Positions 34,013-43,099 of a stretch of 64,000 nucleotides of DNA are shown in pieces. Source of the DNA: Leucobacter sp. G161 (lineage in GTDB: Bacteria > Actinomycetota > Actinomycetes > Actinomycetales > Microbacteriaceae); assembly GCF_001482305.1 (NCBI RefSeq), contig NZ_LOHP01000001.1, positions 22,803-86,802 of the forward strand, written 5' to 3'. Numbering within the stretch: position 1 is the first letter of the stretch; each line of letters starts with the position of its first letter. The notes under the pieces were generated by a model. It did no database searches and had not been told where the DNA came from. It saw nothing but the letters and a program-made list of their open reading frames with translations. Made by a program: the position numbers and the translations under genes.

Positions 34013-35026
34013 ATGCGTGTTCTGCTCACCGGAGGTGCCGGCTACATCGGCTCCCACACTGCCCTCGTGCTCCTCGAGCGCGGCCACGACGTCGTGGTGC
34101 TCGACGACTTCTCGAACAGTAGCCCGGAGGCGGTGCGGCGGGTCGCGGAGTTGACGGGTCGCAGTATTCCGGTCATTCAGGCGGATCTCGCCGATCGCGT
34201 CGCGGCCGAGGCTGCGTTCGCGGGGCTTGAGGTCGACGCGGTGGTGCACTTCGCCGGGCTGAAGGCCGTCGGTGAATCAGTGGCGCAGCCGACCCGGTAC
34301 TACCGAGTCAATATCGACTCGACCCTCAACCTGCTCGATCTCATGCGCGAGCGCGGTATGACCCGCCTCGGATTCAGTTCGAGTGCGACGGTGTACGGCG
34401 ACCCGCAGTACGTTCCACAGGACGAAGACCACCCGGCAGGCTTCGGCCTCACGAACCCGTACGGCTGGTCGAAAGCGATGATCGAGCAGATGATCCGCGA
34501 CACCCAGACATCGTGGCCAGAGCTGCAGGCGGTGCTGCTGCGGTACTTCAACCCGGTCGGCGCGCACCCGTCGGGCCGGATCGGCGAGGATCCATCGGGC
34601 ATTCCGAACAACCTCATGCCGTTCATTGCGCAGGTCGCAGTTGGTAAGCGCGAGAAGCTCAGTGTCTTCGGGGACTCCTACCCGACGCCCGATGGCACCG
34701 GCGTGCGCGACTACATTCACGTGATGGACCTCGCCGAGGGGCACGCGCAGGCCCTGGAGCGGATGGGCGAGGGTGTGTCCACCTACAACCTCGGTTCGGG
34801 TGCCGGCTCGAGCGTGCTCGACGTCGTCCGCGCGTTCGGGGAGGCCGCTGGCCGCGAGATACCCTATGAAGTCGTTCCTCCTCGCGGCGGCGACGTCGCC
34901 GAGACCGTGGCAAACCCGGCGAAGGCGAACCGCGAGCTCGAGTGGCAGACGACGCGCTCGCTCGCTGACGCCTGCAGGGACTCCTGGGCCTGGCAGTCGG
35001 CAACCCCCGATGGGTACGGTGTATGA
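34013..35026 (+). CDS. galE: UDP-glucose 4-epimerase
   Basis: This 337-residue extended SDR interconverts UDP-glucose and UDP-galactose. NAD motif LLTGGAGYIGSHTALVLLER is at the start, VVHFAGLKAVGES follows, FSSSATVYGDPQ provides the catalytic Ser/Thr, and YGWSK supplies the Tyr-x3-Lys pair. RYFNPVGAHPSGRIGEDPSG and GVRDYIHVMDLAEGHAQAL are standard GalE segments. It overlaps the LCP gene by four bases (ATGA). It likely supplies UDP-galactose, and possibly the galactofuranose precursor, to the surface glycans made downstream. Confidence 0.93.
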   Translation: MRVLLTGGAGYIGSHTALVLLERGHDVVVLDDFSNSSPEAVRRVAELTGRSIPVIQADLADRVAAEAAFAGLEVDAVVHFAGLKAVGESVAQPTRYYRVNIDSTLNLLDLMRERGMTRLGFSSSATVYGDPQYVPQDEDHPAGFGLTNPYGWSKAMIEQMIRDTQTSWPELQAVLLRYFNPVGAHPSGRIGEDPSGIPNNLMPFIAQVAVGKREKLSVFGDSYPTPDGTGVRDYIHVMDLAEGHAQALERMGEGVSTYNLGSGAGSSVLDVVRAFGEAAGREIPYEVVPPRGGDVAETVANPAKANRELEWQTTRSLADACRDSWAWQSATPDGYGV

Positions 35027-36453
35027 GCGGAGCCCTCGACTACGACCTCGAACGGCCGATCCGCACACCCGACCTGTCTTCGCCGCCGCTGATGACCAAG
35101 CGGGCGCGTTGGCTTGTCGTGCTCGGATTTTTGCTGCCTGGCAGCGCGCAGCTGCTCGCGGGCAACCGTAAGCTAGGTCGCTTTGGGCTCAGCGTCACCA
35201 TCGCGGCCGTTGTGGTCTTGGTGATCTCGCTTCTCGGTCTGCTGTTTGCCAGGGCTACGACGCTCTCGGTGTTCACGAACAACCTGTTCTTGTTTGTGCT
35301 GCAGTGGCTCATCGCAGCGCTCGGGCTCATGTGGCTCGTACTCGGCATCGATACGCTGCGCCTCACCAAGCTTGTGCGGGTGACGCCGAACTGGCGGGTG
35401 CCGGTCGCGATGCTCACGGTGAGCCTCACCCTGGTCCCCGTCGCTGGCGCTGCCTGGGCGTCATCCCTCATCGGCACCGGCCGCGGCGCGATCGGCAGCA
35501 TCTTCATCGGTGCACCGGACGTGAAACCCATCGACGGTCGCTACAACATCCTGCTGCTGGGAACCGACGCCGGCTCCGACCGTGAGGGCATCAGGCCCGA
35601 CTCGATTTCACTGGTGAGCGTCGACGCGAAAACCGGGCAGTCGGTCATCATCGGGCTCCCGCGCGAACTCATCGAGATGCCGTTCCCCGAGGAGTCGCCT
35701 ATGAGCGCGCTCCACCCGTACGGCTTCGGCGTAGCTCCGAACTCGGTCAGCGAATGGGGCGGCTGCTACACGACCTGCTACCTCAACGCCGTCTACACCG
35801 AGGTCGAGAACTTCCCCGAGACCTACGCCGGACTGTACCCAGACGCGGAGTCGCGCGGCTCCTCGCCCGGCATCGAGGCGACGAAGGACGCGGTGCAGGG
35901 CGCCACCGGTATCGACCCGCAGTTCTACGTGCTGTTGAACATGGACGCGTTCTCGAACATCATCGATTCGCTCGGCGGGGCCACGGTGAACGTGCCTGAG
36001 CGACTGCCGATCGGTGGCGGCATCGACGAGTACTCGGGAGAGCTCGTGAATGTTGATGGCTGGATCGAACCGGGCGAGCAGCACCTCAACGGCTGGGAAG
36101 CACAGTGGTTCGCCCGCTCGCGCTACGGCTCCGAGAACGGCGACTACGACCGGATGCAGCGGCAGCGTGATCTGCAGGGCGCAATCCTCGCGCAGATGAA
36201 TCCCGGGAACGTGTTGCTGCGGTTCCAGGAGATCGCGGCGGCTGGCTCGCAGTTGGTGAAGACCGACATCCCGGACTCGATGCTCGGACGCTTCGTTGAC
36301 CTTGCCGGCAAGGCCCGCGAGCACTCGCCGGTCAACGTCGAACTTGTGCCGCCCGCAGTCGACCCGGAGGCTCCGGACTACGGGGTCATCCGCGAACTCG
36401 TCGACGCTGGCGTTGCTGCGGCAAGCCCGCAGCCGGAAGGCGGCGGCGAGTAA
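35023..36453 (+). CDS. LytR-CpsA-Psr (LCP) family wall-polymer ligase
   Basis: This 476-residue membrane protein starts with about four hydrophobic helices (residues 25-150), more than the single helix of classic LytR. The outside LCP domain follows: NILLLGTDAGSDREGIRPDS, LVSVDAKTGQSVIIGLPREL, then LYPDAESRGSSPGIEATKDA, and RYGSENGDYDRMQRQRDLQG. The conserved Asp and Arg residues for the lipid pyrophosphate are in place. LCP proteins attach lipid-linked glycans (teichoic acid, arabinogalactan or capsule) to peptidoglycan. It is translationally coupled to galE and followed after 47 bases by a glycosyltransferase. Confidence 0.9.
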   Translation: MSGALDYDLERPIRTPDLSSPPLMTKRARWLVVLGFLLPGSAQLLAGNRKLGRFGLSVTIAAVVVLVISLLGLLFARATTLSVFTNNLFLFVLQWLIAALGLMWLVLGIDTLRLTKLVRVTPNWRVPVAMLTVSLTLVPVAGAAWASSLIGTGRGAIGSIFIGAPDVKPIDGRYNILLLGTDAGSDREGIRPDSISLVSVDAKTGQSVIIGLPRELIEMPFPEESPMSALHPYGFGVAPNSVSEWGGCYTTCYLNAVYTEVENFPETYAGLYPDAESRGSSPGIEATKDAVQGATGIDPQFYVLLNMDAFSNIIDSLGGATVNVPERLPIGGGIDEYSGELVNVDGWIEPGEQHLNGWEAQWFARSRYGSENGDYDRMQRQRDLQGAILAQMNPGNVLLRFQEIAAAGSQLVKTDIPDSMLGRFVDLAGKAREHSPVNVELVPPAVDPEAPDYGVIRELVDAGVAAASPQPEGGGE

Positions 36454-36500
36454 CGCCTGCCGTAGAATAGGTCGGGTTTCACGTGCAACGAAAGGGTGAC

Positions 36501-37481
36501 ATGCGGGTCACGGCAGTACTTGTCGCCTTCAATCGGCGCGAATTGCTTGGCGAGGCGCTCGACGCGCTCGCGGCGCAGTCGCGCCCGGTGGATCGGCTGG
36601 TCGTCGTCGACAACGCCTCCACTGACGGCTCGACTGAGGTCGCGGAGGCGAAGCTCTCCGAATGGGGGGAGCGCGCTCGCCTCATCAAGCTCGAGAAGAA
36701 CACGGGCGGCGCCGGCGGGTTCGCCGTCGGTATCGCTGCCGCAGTCGTTGACGAGGAGACCGACTGGGTCTGGGTCATGGACGACGACACCGTGCCCAGC
36801 CCCGACGCGCTCGCGGGCGCGCTCGGCGCGCACGAGCGCTACCGCGCCAGTGGCCCGGACGATCTCGCGGTGATGGGCTCGCGGGTCATCTGGACCGACG
36901 GGGCGGATCACCCGATGAACACCCCGAAGTCGAAGATCCGCGCGGCCGCCGCCGAGCGCGAACGCGCGGCGGCCGTCGGCGCGATGGAGATCCGCTCGAT
37001 CTCGTTCGTGTCCGCATTTCTGCGTGCGGCGCGGGTGCGTGAGCTTGGACTGCCGCTGGCTGACTACTTCCTGTGGAATGACGACTTTGAGTACTCGGCG
37101 CGCCTGTTGCGCGGCGCGCGCGGCATCTTTACCCCCGATTCCGTCGTGACTCACAAGACCGCCAAGCGCGGATCGAGTGACGCAGACCCCGGCCCGCGGT
37201 TCTTCTTTGAGGTGCGGAACAAGCTGTGGGTATTCCGGCGTTCAGACGCGCTCTACGGCTGGGAGAAGTTCCTGTACTTCGGTGCGAGCGTGCGGCGTTG
37301 GATCCGCACTTTCCGAGCCTCGAGCGATCGCGCGCAGCTGCGCGACTGCCTGCAGCGCGGCTGGCGCGAGGGCACGCGCACGAATCCGCGATCCACCCGC
37401 GACGTACTGCGCGACACCGGCGTACCCGTCGACGTGATGGTCGAGATCGAGCGGCTTGAGAAGGCCGAACGCCGCAGCTAG
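36501..37481 (+). CDS. GT2 glycosyltransferase, GlfT2-like
   Basis: This 326-residue GT-A enzyme opens VTAVLVAFNRRELLGEALDA, with VVVDNASTDGSTEVA, NTGGAGGFAVGIAAA and the metal-binding VWVMDDDTV. FLWNDDFEYSARLLRGARGI forms the acceptor-side catalytic region. This is the pattern of actinobacterial galactofuranosyl/rhamnosyl transferases. ATG 36501 follows GAAAGGGTGAC; an ATG 18 bases up is less well placed. A TAGAAT box at 36463-36468 may be its promoter. It ends with a four-base tail-to-tail overlap with the TetR gene. Two related GT2 genes occur at 40577 and 48783. Confidence 0.88.
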   Translation: MRVTAVLVAFNRRELLGEALDALAAQSRPVDRLVVVDNASTDGSTEVAEAKLSEWGERARLIKLEKNTGGAGGFAVGIAAAVVDEETDWVWVMDDDTVPSPDALAGALGAHERYRASGPDDLAVMGSRVIWTDGADHPMNTPKSKIRAAAAERERAAAVGAMEIRSISFVSAFLRAARVRELGLPLADYFLWNDDFEYSARLLRGARGIFTPDSVVTHKTAKRGSSDADPGPRFFFEVRNKLWVFRRSDALYGWEKFLYFGASVRRWIRTFRASSDRAQLRDCLQRGWREGTRTNPRSTRDVLRDTGVPVDVMVEIERLEKAERRS

Positions 37482-38053
37482 CTCGTAGCCGCTGCGCCCC
37501 ACATGCGGCCGGGGCCGAGGATCTGCCACATCCAGCCAGCAGCGACCTCCGGGGCGGGGAAGGGATCCTGCGCGATCCATGCCTCGACGACGCCGAGCAG
37601 CGCGCCCGAGGTGCCGGCTGCTGCAATATCGAGCGGCAGCTCCGCCTGAGTGATCGGCTCGGGAGAGATCTGCATGCCGGCACGCACGAAGCCGAGCATG
37701 CGGGCGCGCACGCGCGCAGTGACGAGCGCGGAGCCGCGTGGCCCGAAGACACCTCGGTAGAGTGCAGCGTTCGCGGCAAAGTGGCGCATGAATCGCACGA
37801 GCTCCGCCGGTGGTTGCGTGGCGTCGGTGATGACAACCGGTTCGTCGGCGTGGGCCATCTCGATCTCGATCTGCTCGAGTGCGGCCGCGAGGAGCTCCTC
37901 GCGGCTCACGAAGTGCTGGTAGAAGCTACTGCGATTGACGCCCGCGAGCGAAATAATGTCGATGACCGTGATGTCGGTGATGGGGCGCTCTGCTGCGAGT
38001 TCGAGTACCGCTGCGTGGAGAACGGACTGGGTGTGCGCGGCGCGAGGATCCAT
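37478..38053 (-). CDS. TetR family transcriptional regulator
   Basis: This 191-residue regulator has an N-terminal helix-turn-helix with VLHAAVLELAAERPITDITV and SLAGVNRSSFYQHFVSREEL (about 10-57). A C-terminal helical domain of TetR_C type follows (RFMRHFAANAALYRGVFGPR). ATG 38053 (MDPRAAHTQ) is preferred over a longer start. It faces away from the SDR gene at 38176 with a 122-bp gap and may control it. Ligand unknown. Confidence 0.85.
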   Translation of the reverse strand: MDPRAAHTQSVLHAAVLELAAERPITDITVIDIISLAGVNRSSFYQHFVSREELLAAALEQIEIEMAHADEPVVITDATQPPAELVRFMRHFAANAALYRGVFGPRGSALVTARVRARMLGFVRAGMQISPEPITQAELPLDIAAAGTSGALLGVVEAWIAQDPFPAPEVAAGWMWQILGPGRMWGAAATS

Positions 38054-38175
38054 ACCGTCAATTCTCGCAGGTGTGCGCGGATGGAAGATCCAACCTGGCT
38101 TCTCCGACACGTGTTGGAGTAGTCTGGTGGGGCTCGGCCTTGCGTTGGGCAGGGACGCTCATTCAGGGAGGCCCC

Positions 38176-39180
38176 ATGTCCACGCTCACAGCCCACAGCA
38201 CCATTGGTGACTGGCTCGATCACCCCGAAGGTGGGGCAGCGATCCGCGCCATGCTCGCGCAGTCCGGCGGCGACGCAGCATCGCTCACCCAGGTGCGTTC
38301 ACTTCCGCTGCAGCAGCTCGTCACGCTCAGCCAGGGCAAGATGCCGCAGTCCGTCGTCGACGACCTCGTGCGCTCCGTGAACGGGGGCGAGATTCCGGCA
38401 GATACCGGTTCTAACGCATGGCAGGAGCGCATCACCGGAGGCCGCTTTGACGGGCAGACCGTCATTGTGACTGGCGCGGCGAGCGGCATCGGCCGCGCCA
38501 CGGCCTCCCGAATCGTCCGCGAGGGCGGCAGCGTCATCGCCGTAGATCTCTCGGCCGAGAAGCTCGAAGAGTTCGCGGCGGAGGCCCCTGCCGGGCGTGT
38601 TGTGCCCGTTGCTGGCGACGTCACCAAACAGGAATCAATCGACGCCGTCCTCGCCGCAGCCGGAGGCCGCATCGACGCGCTCGCGAACATTGCTGGCGTG
38701 AATGACGACTTCTCGCCGATCCACGAGACCAGCGACGAGATTTGGGACCGCGTCATCGGCATCAACCTCACCGGCGTCTTCAAACTCACCCGCGCGGTCG
38801 TGCCGGTCATGCTTGAGGCAGGCAAGGGGGCCATCGTGAACATCTCCTCCGAAGCGGGCATCCGCGGCAACGCCTCGGGGAACGCATACACCGCCTCGAA
38901 GCACGGCGTCATCGGCCTCACCAAGAGCGCCGCGTTCATGTACGCGCAGCAGGGACTCCGCATTAACGCGGTCGCGCCAGGCGGCGTCGCCACCGGCATC
39001 CCATTCCCCGCCAACGTCTCCGAGGCCGGCAGCGCGCGGCTGCAGCCCTTCCAGGCTGCGATCCCGACCGTTGCTACCGCCGAGCAGCTTGCTGCCTCGA
39101 TTACGTTCCTGCTCAGCGACGACGGCGTGAACATCAACGGCGCGATCCTCACCTCCGACGGCGGGTGGTCGGTGCAGTAG
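38176..39180 (+). CDS. SDR oxidoreductase with extra N-terminal helical domain
   Basis: This 334-residue protein has a classical SDR in residues about 90-334: VIVTGAASGIGRATASRIVR, IDALANIAGVNDDF, ISSEAGIRG, the catalytic YTASK and INAVAPGGVATGI. Before it lie about 85 residues (IGDWLDHPEGGAAIRAML, PLQQLVTLSQGKMPQSVV) that resemble the short domain found at the C-terminus of some actinobacterial GH3 beta-glucosidases. The ATG at 38176 follows GGGAGGCCCC, so the extension is translated. The gene is divergent from a TetR gene. Substrate unknown; a sugar or secondary alcohol is possible. Confidence 0.83.
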   Translation: MSTLTAHSTIGDWLDHPEGGAAIRAMLAQSGGDAASLTQVRSLPLQQLVTLSQGKMPQSVVDDLVRSVNGGEIPADTGSNAWQERITGGRFDGQTVIVTGAASGIGRATASRIVREGGSVIAVDLSAEKLEEFAAEAPAGRVVPVAGDVTKQESIDAVLAAAGGRIDALANIAGVNDDFSPIHETSDEIWDRVIGINLTGVFKLTRAVVPVMLEAGKGAIVNISSEAGIRGNASGNAYTASKHGVIGLTKSAAFMYAQQGLRINAVAPGGVATGIPFPANVSEAGSARLQPFQAAIPTVATAEQLAASITFLLSDDGVNINGAILTSDGGWSVQ

Positions 39181-39196
39181 GTCGACTGGCGGGGGC

Positions 39197-39218
39197 GGGC
39201 GGCGGTAGCCCGCCGCCC
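39197..39218 (+). terminator. Terminator-like hairpin after the SDR gene
   Basis: GGGCGGCGG (39197-39205) pairs exactly with CCGCCGCCC (39210-39218) around a TAGC loop, 17 bases after the SDR stop and 30 before the next gene. Only TTCCTC follows, so termination may be partial. Confidence 0.6.
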
Positions 39219-39248
39219 TTCCTCGCGGGGAGCTAAGCTAGTGAGGTT

Positions 39249-40094
39249 ATGGTGCACGCCCCGGAATTCTCGCTCTTGCTCCCCGTCTACGCTGGGGACG
39301 ATGCGGACGCCCTACGGCTCGCATTTTCGAGCTCCGTGGATCAGCAGACGCTGCGACCCGCTGAAGCTGTGATCGTGCAGGACGGGCCTGTCTCCGACAC
39401 GTTGGAGCGGGAGCTCGCGCGTCTCGAAGCCGAGAGCCCCATCCCCGTGCGGCTCGTCCGACTCCCCGACAACCGGGGGCTCACCGAGGCGCTCAACGCT
39501 GGCCTCGACGCAGCGCGGTACCCAGTGGTCGCGCGCATGGATGCCGACGATGTCTCCGTGCCGGAACGCTTTGAGAAACAGTGGGCGCTATTGAGCCAGG
39601 GCTACGACCTTGTCGGCACCGGAATGGTTGAGTTCGAAATCGACACGGAACAGCCAATATCCGAGCGGGTGCCCCCGACGGGAGCGGCGCGCATCAGGGA
39701 CCACGCGCGCACCCACAACCCCTTCAATCACCCGACCATGATGTATCGCGTCGCGGCGCTCGACGTCGTCGGCAGGTACCAGCCGTTCGGCAAGATGGAA
39801 GACTACTGGCTCGGGGTGCGACTCATCGCCTCCGGTGCCCGTGTCGAGAACATTGCCGAGCCGCTCGTGAAGTACCGAGTTGGCGCAGGAGCATTCGCGC
39901 GTCGCGGTGGTTGGCAAGAGGCCAAGACCGAGTGGGCGCTGCAGCGTGAGATGCTGCGGATCGGGTTCATTTCGCGCGGGCAGTACGCGCGGAACGTGGT
40001 CGTAAAGGGCGCCTACCGGCTCATGCCTGCGTCGCTGAAGCGTGTGCTGTTTCGGAAGTTCGTCGGATCCGGGCTGCCGGGGGACCGGGCCTAA
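39249..40094 (+). CDS. GT2 family glycosyltransferase
   Basis: This 281-residue GT-A enzyme has FSLLLPVYAGDDADALRLAF at the start, AVIVQDGPVSDTLERELARL, LPDNRGLTEALNAGLDAARY and the DxD-type ARMDADDVSVPERFEKQ, then THNPFNHPTMMYRVAALDVV and the catalytic GKMEDYWLG. This resembles the amylovoran/capsule GT2 enzymes. It likely adds a hexose to a lipid-linked surface glycan. It sits at the left edge of the polysaccharide locus. Confidence 0.88.
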   Translation: MVHAPEFSLLLPVYAGDDADALRLAFSSSVDQQTLRPAEAVIVQDGPVSDTLERELARLEAESPIPVRLVRLPDNRGLTEALNAGLDAARYPVVARMDADDVSVPERFEKQWALLSQGYDLVGTGMVEFEIDTEQPISERVPPTGAARIRDHARTHNPFNHPTMMYRVAALDVVGRYQPFGKMEDYWLGVRLIASGARVENIAEPLVKYRVGAGAFARRGGWQEAKTEWALQREMLRIGFISRGQYARNVVVKGAYRLMPASLKRVLFRKFVGSGLPGDRA

Positions 40095-40169
40095 CCTCTG
40101 GCCTCTAACCTCTGGCGTCTGGCGTCGAGGCGTCACCCGTGCAGCCTCCTCGTGCGGGTTGGATGTCGA

Positions 40170-40230
40170 GACCCAACTGGTGGTTGTGGGGTGTGACAGA
40201 CAGCAACCAGTGGTTGCGGTGACCCAACTG
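40170..40230. repeat. Small direct and inverted repeats in a non-coding gap
   Basis: GACCCAACTG occurs at 40170-40179 and again at 40221-40230. Between them lies CAACCA-G-TGGTTG (40204-40216), a perfect palindrome, and GGTGGTTG (40179-40186). Just upstream, 40095-40135 has short imperfect CTCTGGC/CTCTAAC/GTCTGGC repeats. The structure could be a regulator site for the degraded XRE gene that follows, or debris of a mobile element. Confidence 0.5.
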
Positions 40231-40310
40231 CGCCTCCCGGCGCAAGCCAGCGAGTGCTGGGTACTATCTCAGCAGTAGATGGTTTGCGAACACTGGAGCG
40301 AGGAGCAGCT

Positions 40311-40559
40311 ATGTCAGGGATCGGCGCGATGGTCGCGGAACTACGTGCGCGACGCGGGTGGACGCAAGAAGTGCTGGCTCAGCGAGTGGGGGTGTTGCGA
40401 TTCGGGGTACGCCTGTGGTCAAGCCTGCCGATGCTCAACGACTACCCTGAGATTGACTAAGAGGTATTGCTCGAGCACATCGAGCGGGGGCTCGTCGGTC
40501 AGGTGATGCGCGTCGCAGCTCAGGACGGCTCGATCGTGACCGTTGCCTTGGAGGAGTAG
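40311..40559 (+). pseudogene. Degraded XRE-type regulator with in-frame stop
   Basis: The ATG at 40311 follows GAGGAG and encodes MSGIGAMVAELRARRGWTQE followed by VLAQRVGV, the first half of an XRE helix-turn-helix. The recognition helix is then replaced by unrelated residues (LRFGVRLWSSLP). The frame meets TAA at 40458-40460 and continues in the same frame as EVLLEHIERGLVGQVMRVAA to TAG 40557-40559. An intact XRE protein of this size would end differently, so I read it as two gene fragments joined, or one gene decayed. A 49-residue peptide could still be made. The 3' part I do not recognise. Confidence 0.5.
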
Positions 40560-40576
40560 CGCGCAGCGAGAAGCCG

Positions 40577-41467
40577 CTAGGCGACGTGGTCGATGGCCGG
40601 ATTGAACCTGATGCCTTCCCCCAGCTTGCCGCGCATCTGACGCTGCAGCGGTTTCGCTACGTTACCCCTGCGCATCCCAACCACCACCTGCGCAGCAAAC
40701 ATCAAGAAGTGCAGTTTCGATCGGTGGTGCCACTGGTACGAGGCCTGGTTGCGGGCACCGTACGCGAATTTCCAGGCGTTCTTCTCGTCGACCATTCCCC
40801 AGTTGACGCCCTTGTTCTCGCCCATGTCGTGCACTGTCACGCTATCGAGCACCTGGATACCGGGAGTCTCGCGGGTGATGCGAATCGTGTACTCGGCGTC
40901 ATCGAACCAGATGAAGTACTCCTTGTACGGCAGCCCGTGTTGTTCGAGCACCCACCGAGGCACGAGTACCGAGACGAACGAACACTGGCTCACGAGCACC
41001 GCCTGCTGCCCCTTCACGAGGAGTCGGCCCCAGTCCCAGGTTGGGACTGGGTTGTTCATCTCGCAAATATTTCCGTCAGTGAAGACGACGGCTGAGCATG
41101 CGAATGGGACCTGCTTGCCGAGTTCATCGCTTGCAGTGGCGATGCCGTCGTGGAGTTTCGCGAGGGCATCCGGCTCGGGGTACCCGTCGTCATCCATGAT
41201 CCAGACGAAGTCGGCGCCGAGATCGTAGCCGCGACGCATACCCGCGGAGAAACCGCCGGCACCGCCCGTATTCGAATCCAGCGAGACGATGTCGAGCGCG
41301 AGCGTCGACGAAAGTCCTGTGAGGAAGTCGCCTGTCCCGTCCGTTGACGCGTTGTCGACGATGATGAGGTGCGACGGTGTCAGGGTCTGCGCCTCGAGCG
41401 CAGCAATGACCTTCTTGAGCTTGTCGAGACGGTTGAACGTCACAATGACTGCGGCTACGCCTGCCAT
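40577..41467 (-). CDS. GT2 glycosyltransferase, GlfT2-like
   Basis: This 296-residue GT-A enzyme begins VAAVIVTFNRLDKLKKVIAA, with IIVDNASTDGTGDFL, NTGGAGGFSAGMRRGYDLGA and WIMDDDGYPEPDAL. The acceptor side has YFIWFDDAEYTIRITRETPG and DMGENKGVNW. It is closely related to the protein at 48783-49772: both share MNNP-TWDW, SFVSVLVPRW-like and NQASY. It is the last gene of the six-gene leftward cluster from 46889, overlapping the GT4 gene by 13 bases. A galactofuranosyl or similar transferase role is likely. Confidence 0.9.
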   Translation of the reverse strand: MAGVAAVIVTFNRLDKLKKVIAALEAQTLTPSHLIIVDNASTDGTGDFLTGLSSTLALDIVSLDSNTGGAGGFSAGMRRGYDLGADFVWIMDDDGYPEPDALAKLHDGIATASDELGKQVPFACSAVVFTDGNICEMNNPVPTWDWGRLLVKGQQAVLVSQCSFVSVLVPRWVLEQHGLPYKEYFIWFDDAEYTIRITRETPGIQVLDSVTVHDMGENKGVNWGMVDEKNAWKFAYGARNQASYQWHHRSKLHFLMFAAQVVVGMRRGNVAKPLQRQMRGKLGEGIRFNPAIDHVA

Positions 41468-43098
41468 GATGCGAAGAGCTCCTTCATAAAGTGGTGCGCG
41501 GAGGGAAGCGCAGAAAAATCGGTAACCTCTGCCCGTTGACGTGCCCAGAGGCGTTCTCGGAGCTCCTCGTTCTCGGCGAGGCGCTCAATGAGCGCCGCTG
41601 CTCCTCCGATGAACCGGCGTGCAGGTCGTGGCAAGAGCGCTTCGCCCTGCACGATCGTACGCTGTGAGCCAACGTCGGTCGAAATGACCGGAATGCCAGC
41701 AGCGACCGCCTCGAACGTGGTGAGGGTGAGGCCCTCGTTGATCGAGGTCACCACAAGAACATCGCTCTCGGCGAGTGTGTCTGCCACCGGGGTGTCTTCA
41801 AAACGCTGCTCGATGAGGTCGGCGAGATCAAACCGATCGAGCAGGCCGTCGACGATCTCCCGCATCTCCCCATCCCCGTGCAGAATCGCGCGGAACCGAA
41901 GCTTCCGCTTTCGCAACTCGTTTACGAGCCCGAGGAAGACGTCGGGGCGTTTCTGGCGCGACAGCCTGCCAACGAAGGCGATAGTGATGGGGGCTTCGCT
42001 GGCTCGGGGAGCGAAGCCACCGATTTGATCGACGGTCAACGCGGTGAGTGGCGCGAGCGTGAGCTTGTCACGTTCAACGTTCTGCACGTCGGCAAGCCAC
42101 TCGACGAGTTGTGGCGAGATGACATGATGGACGTCAATGAACTCGTCGAACCGGACAGCGAGGCCTGGGTAGCCGCCGCCGAGGTACTCAACAATGTGCA
42201 GCGAATCGACAACAGACAGATCTGGCCGATGCTGTTTGATCCACGGCAGCATTTGGTACAGGAAATAGGAATGGTGGAGCACCACTCCTGAGAAATTGAA
42301 GTTCTCGAGCAGCGCATGTGTGAGCGCAACGTCGATGGGATGCTCATGATCGTCAAAGCTGAGCGTGATGACCACGCAATCCTGTAGCTCCGGGCGGGTG
42401 AGCCACGGGTGCACAGAGTTTTGGTCGGTTACTATGACCGGCAAAAAGCCAGCGTCCTTGGCTATCTGGATAGACTCGATCGCCCAGCGCTCAGCGCCGC
42501 CGGTCTGCAGCCAGTGCAGCCCGAACAACACCGCGGCCGGCGTCGCCGGTGCAGGAGCCGGGACCCGGGCCCAACCATTGAAAGCGGTGGAGACATCGAC
42601 GTCGTGCTGGCCCTGCGGAAACGGGGGGAGCTGACTGGCTATTTCGCGTTCCCGTCGACGCATGATGAACTCGCGCACGGTATCGAGGATCACCGGACCA
42701 CGCTGTTCGAGCGCGCGATACACACGCCGGGGAAGGGACTGCTGTGCTGGCGGGCGAGTGGTTGCCGGGGAGGCCTGTGAATGTCCTAGGCGAACCGCGC
42801 GCCTGACTGCATCAGCGCCCTGCGTGCCGAGCGCTGTGCTGCGTACCCGAATCTCATGCTGAGGATGCAGGTCCACGACGGCGGCCCCAGACAGTGAAGT
42901 ATGGTCTGTGAGTGCCGGCACCTGCGACGGATCGCCGATCGCGACCACGACCGTAATGACCGAACCGGGATTGAGTAGTGCGTGGTACGTCAGCGCCGCG
43001 TGCAGTTGTGCGCGTTGCCCGTCAGCCAACTGTGCGACGAATTCATCATCGGTGTCACTGACGGGGGTGTACAAGGGCGGTACCGACGAGGCATCCAT
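41455..43098 (-). CDS. GT4 glycosyltransferase with N-terminal extension
   Basis: This 547-residue protein has a C-terminal GT4 domain (about 190-545). AAVLFGLHWLQTGGAERWAI marks its start, the donor half has ITIAFVGRLSRQKRPDVFLG, ILHGDGEMREIVDGLL and SDVLVVTSINEGLTLTTFEA (E-x7-E region), and AAGIPVISTDVGSQRTIV follows. The first 190 residues (PPLYTPVSDTDDEFVAQLAD onward) are not recognised and may bind another enzyme or membrane. ATG 43098 is used; the longer frame runs back into the acyltransferase gene. It starts two bases after that gene ends. It probably extends the glycan exported by the adjacent ABC transporter. Confidence 0.88.
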   Translation of the reverse strand: MDASSVPPLYTPVSDTDDEFVAQLADGQRAQLHAALTYHALLNPGSVITVVVAIGDPSQVPALTDHTSLSGAAVVDLHPQHEIRVRSTALGTQGADAVRRAVRLGHSQASPATTRPPAQQSLPRRVYRALEQRGPVILDTVREFIMRRREREIASQLPPFPQGQHDVDVSTAFNGWARVPAPAPATPAAVLFGLHWLQTGGAERWAIESIQIAKDAGFLPVIVTDQNSVHPWLTRPELQDCVVITLSFDDHEHPIDVALTHALLENFNFSGVVLHHSYFLYQMLPWIKQHRPDLSVVDSLHIVEYLGGGYPGLAVRFDEFIDVHHVISPQLVEWLADVQNVERDKLTLAPLTALTVDQIGGFAPRASEAPITIAFVGRLSRQKRPDVFLGLVNELRKRKLRFRAILHGDGEMREIVDGLLDRFDLADLIEQRFEDTPVADTLAESDVLVVTSINEGLTLTTFEAVAAGIPVISTDVGSQRTIVQGEALLPRPARRFIGGAAALIERLAENEELRERLWARQRAEVTDFSALPSAHHFMKELFASWQA

Positions 43099-43099
43099 A

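Noticed and set aside
34277..35068. Minus-strand frame opposite galE
   Set aside because: Arg/Val-rich shadow with no motif; galE on the plus strand has every conserved element and overlaps the LCP gene by ATGA.
41270..41290. GTATTCGAATCC resembling a tRNA T-arm
   Set aside because: It is inside the GT2 coding sequence and lacks acceptor and anticodon stems around it.
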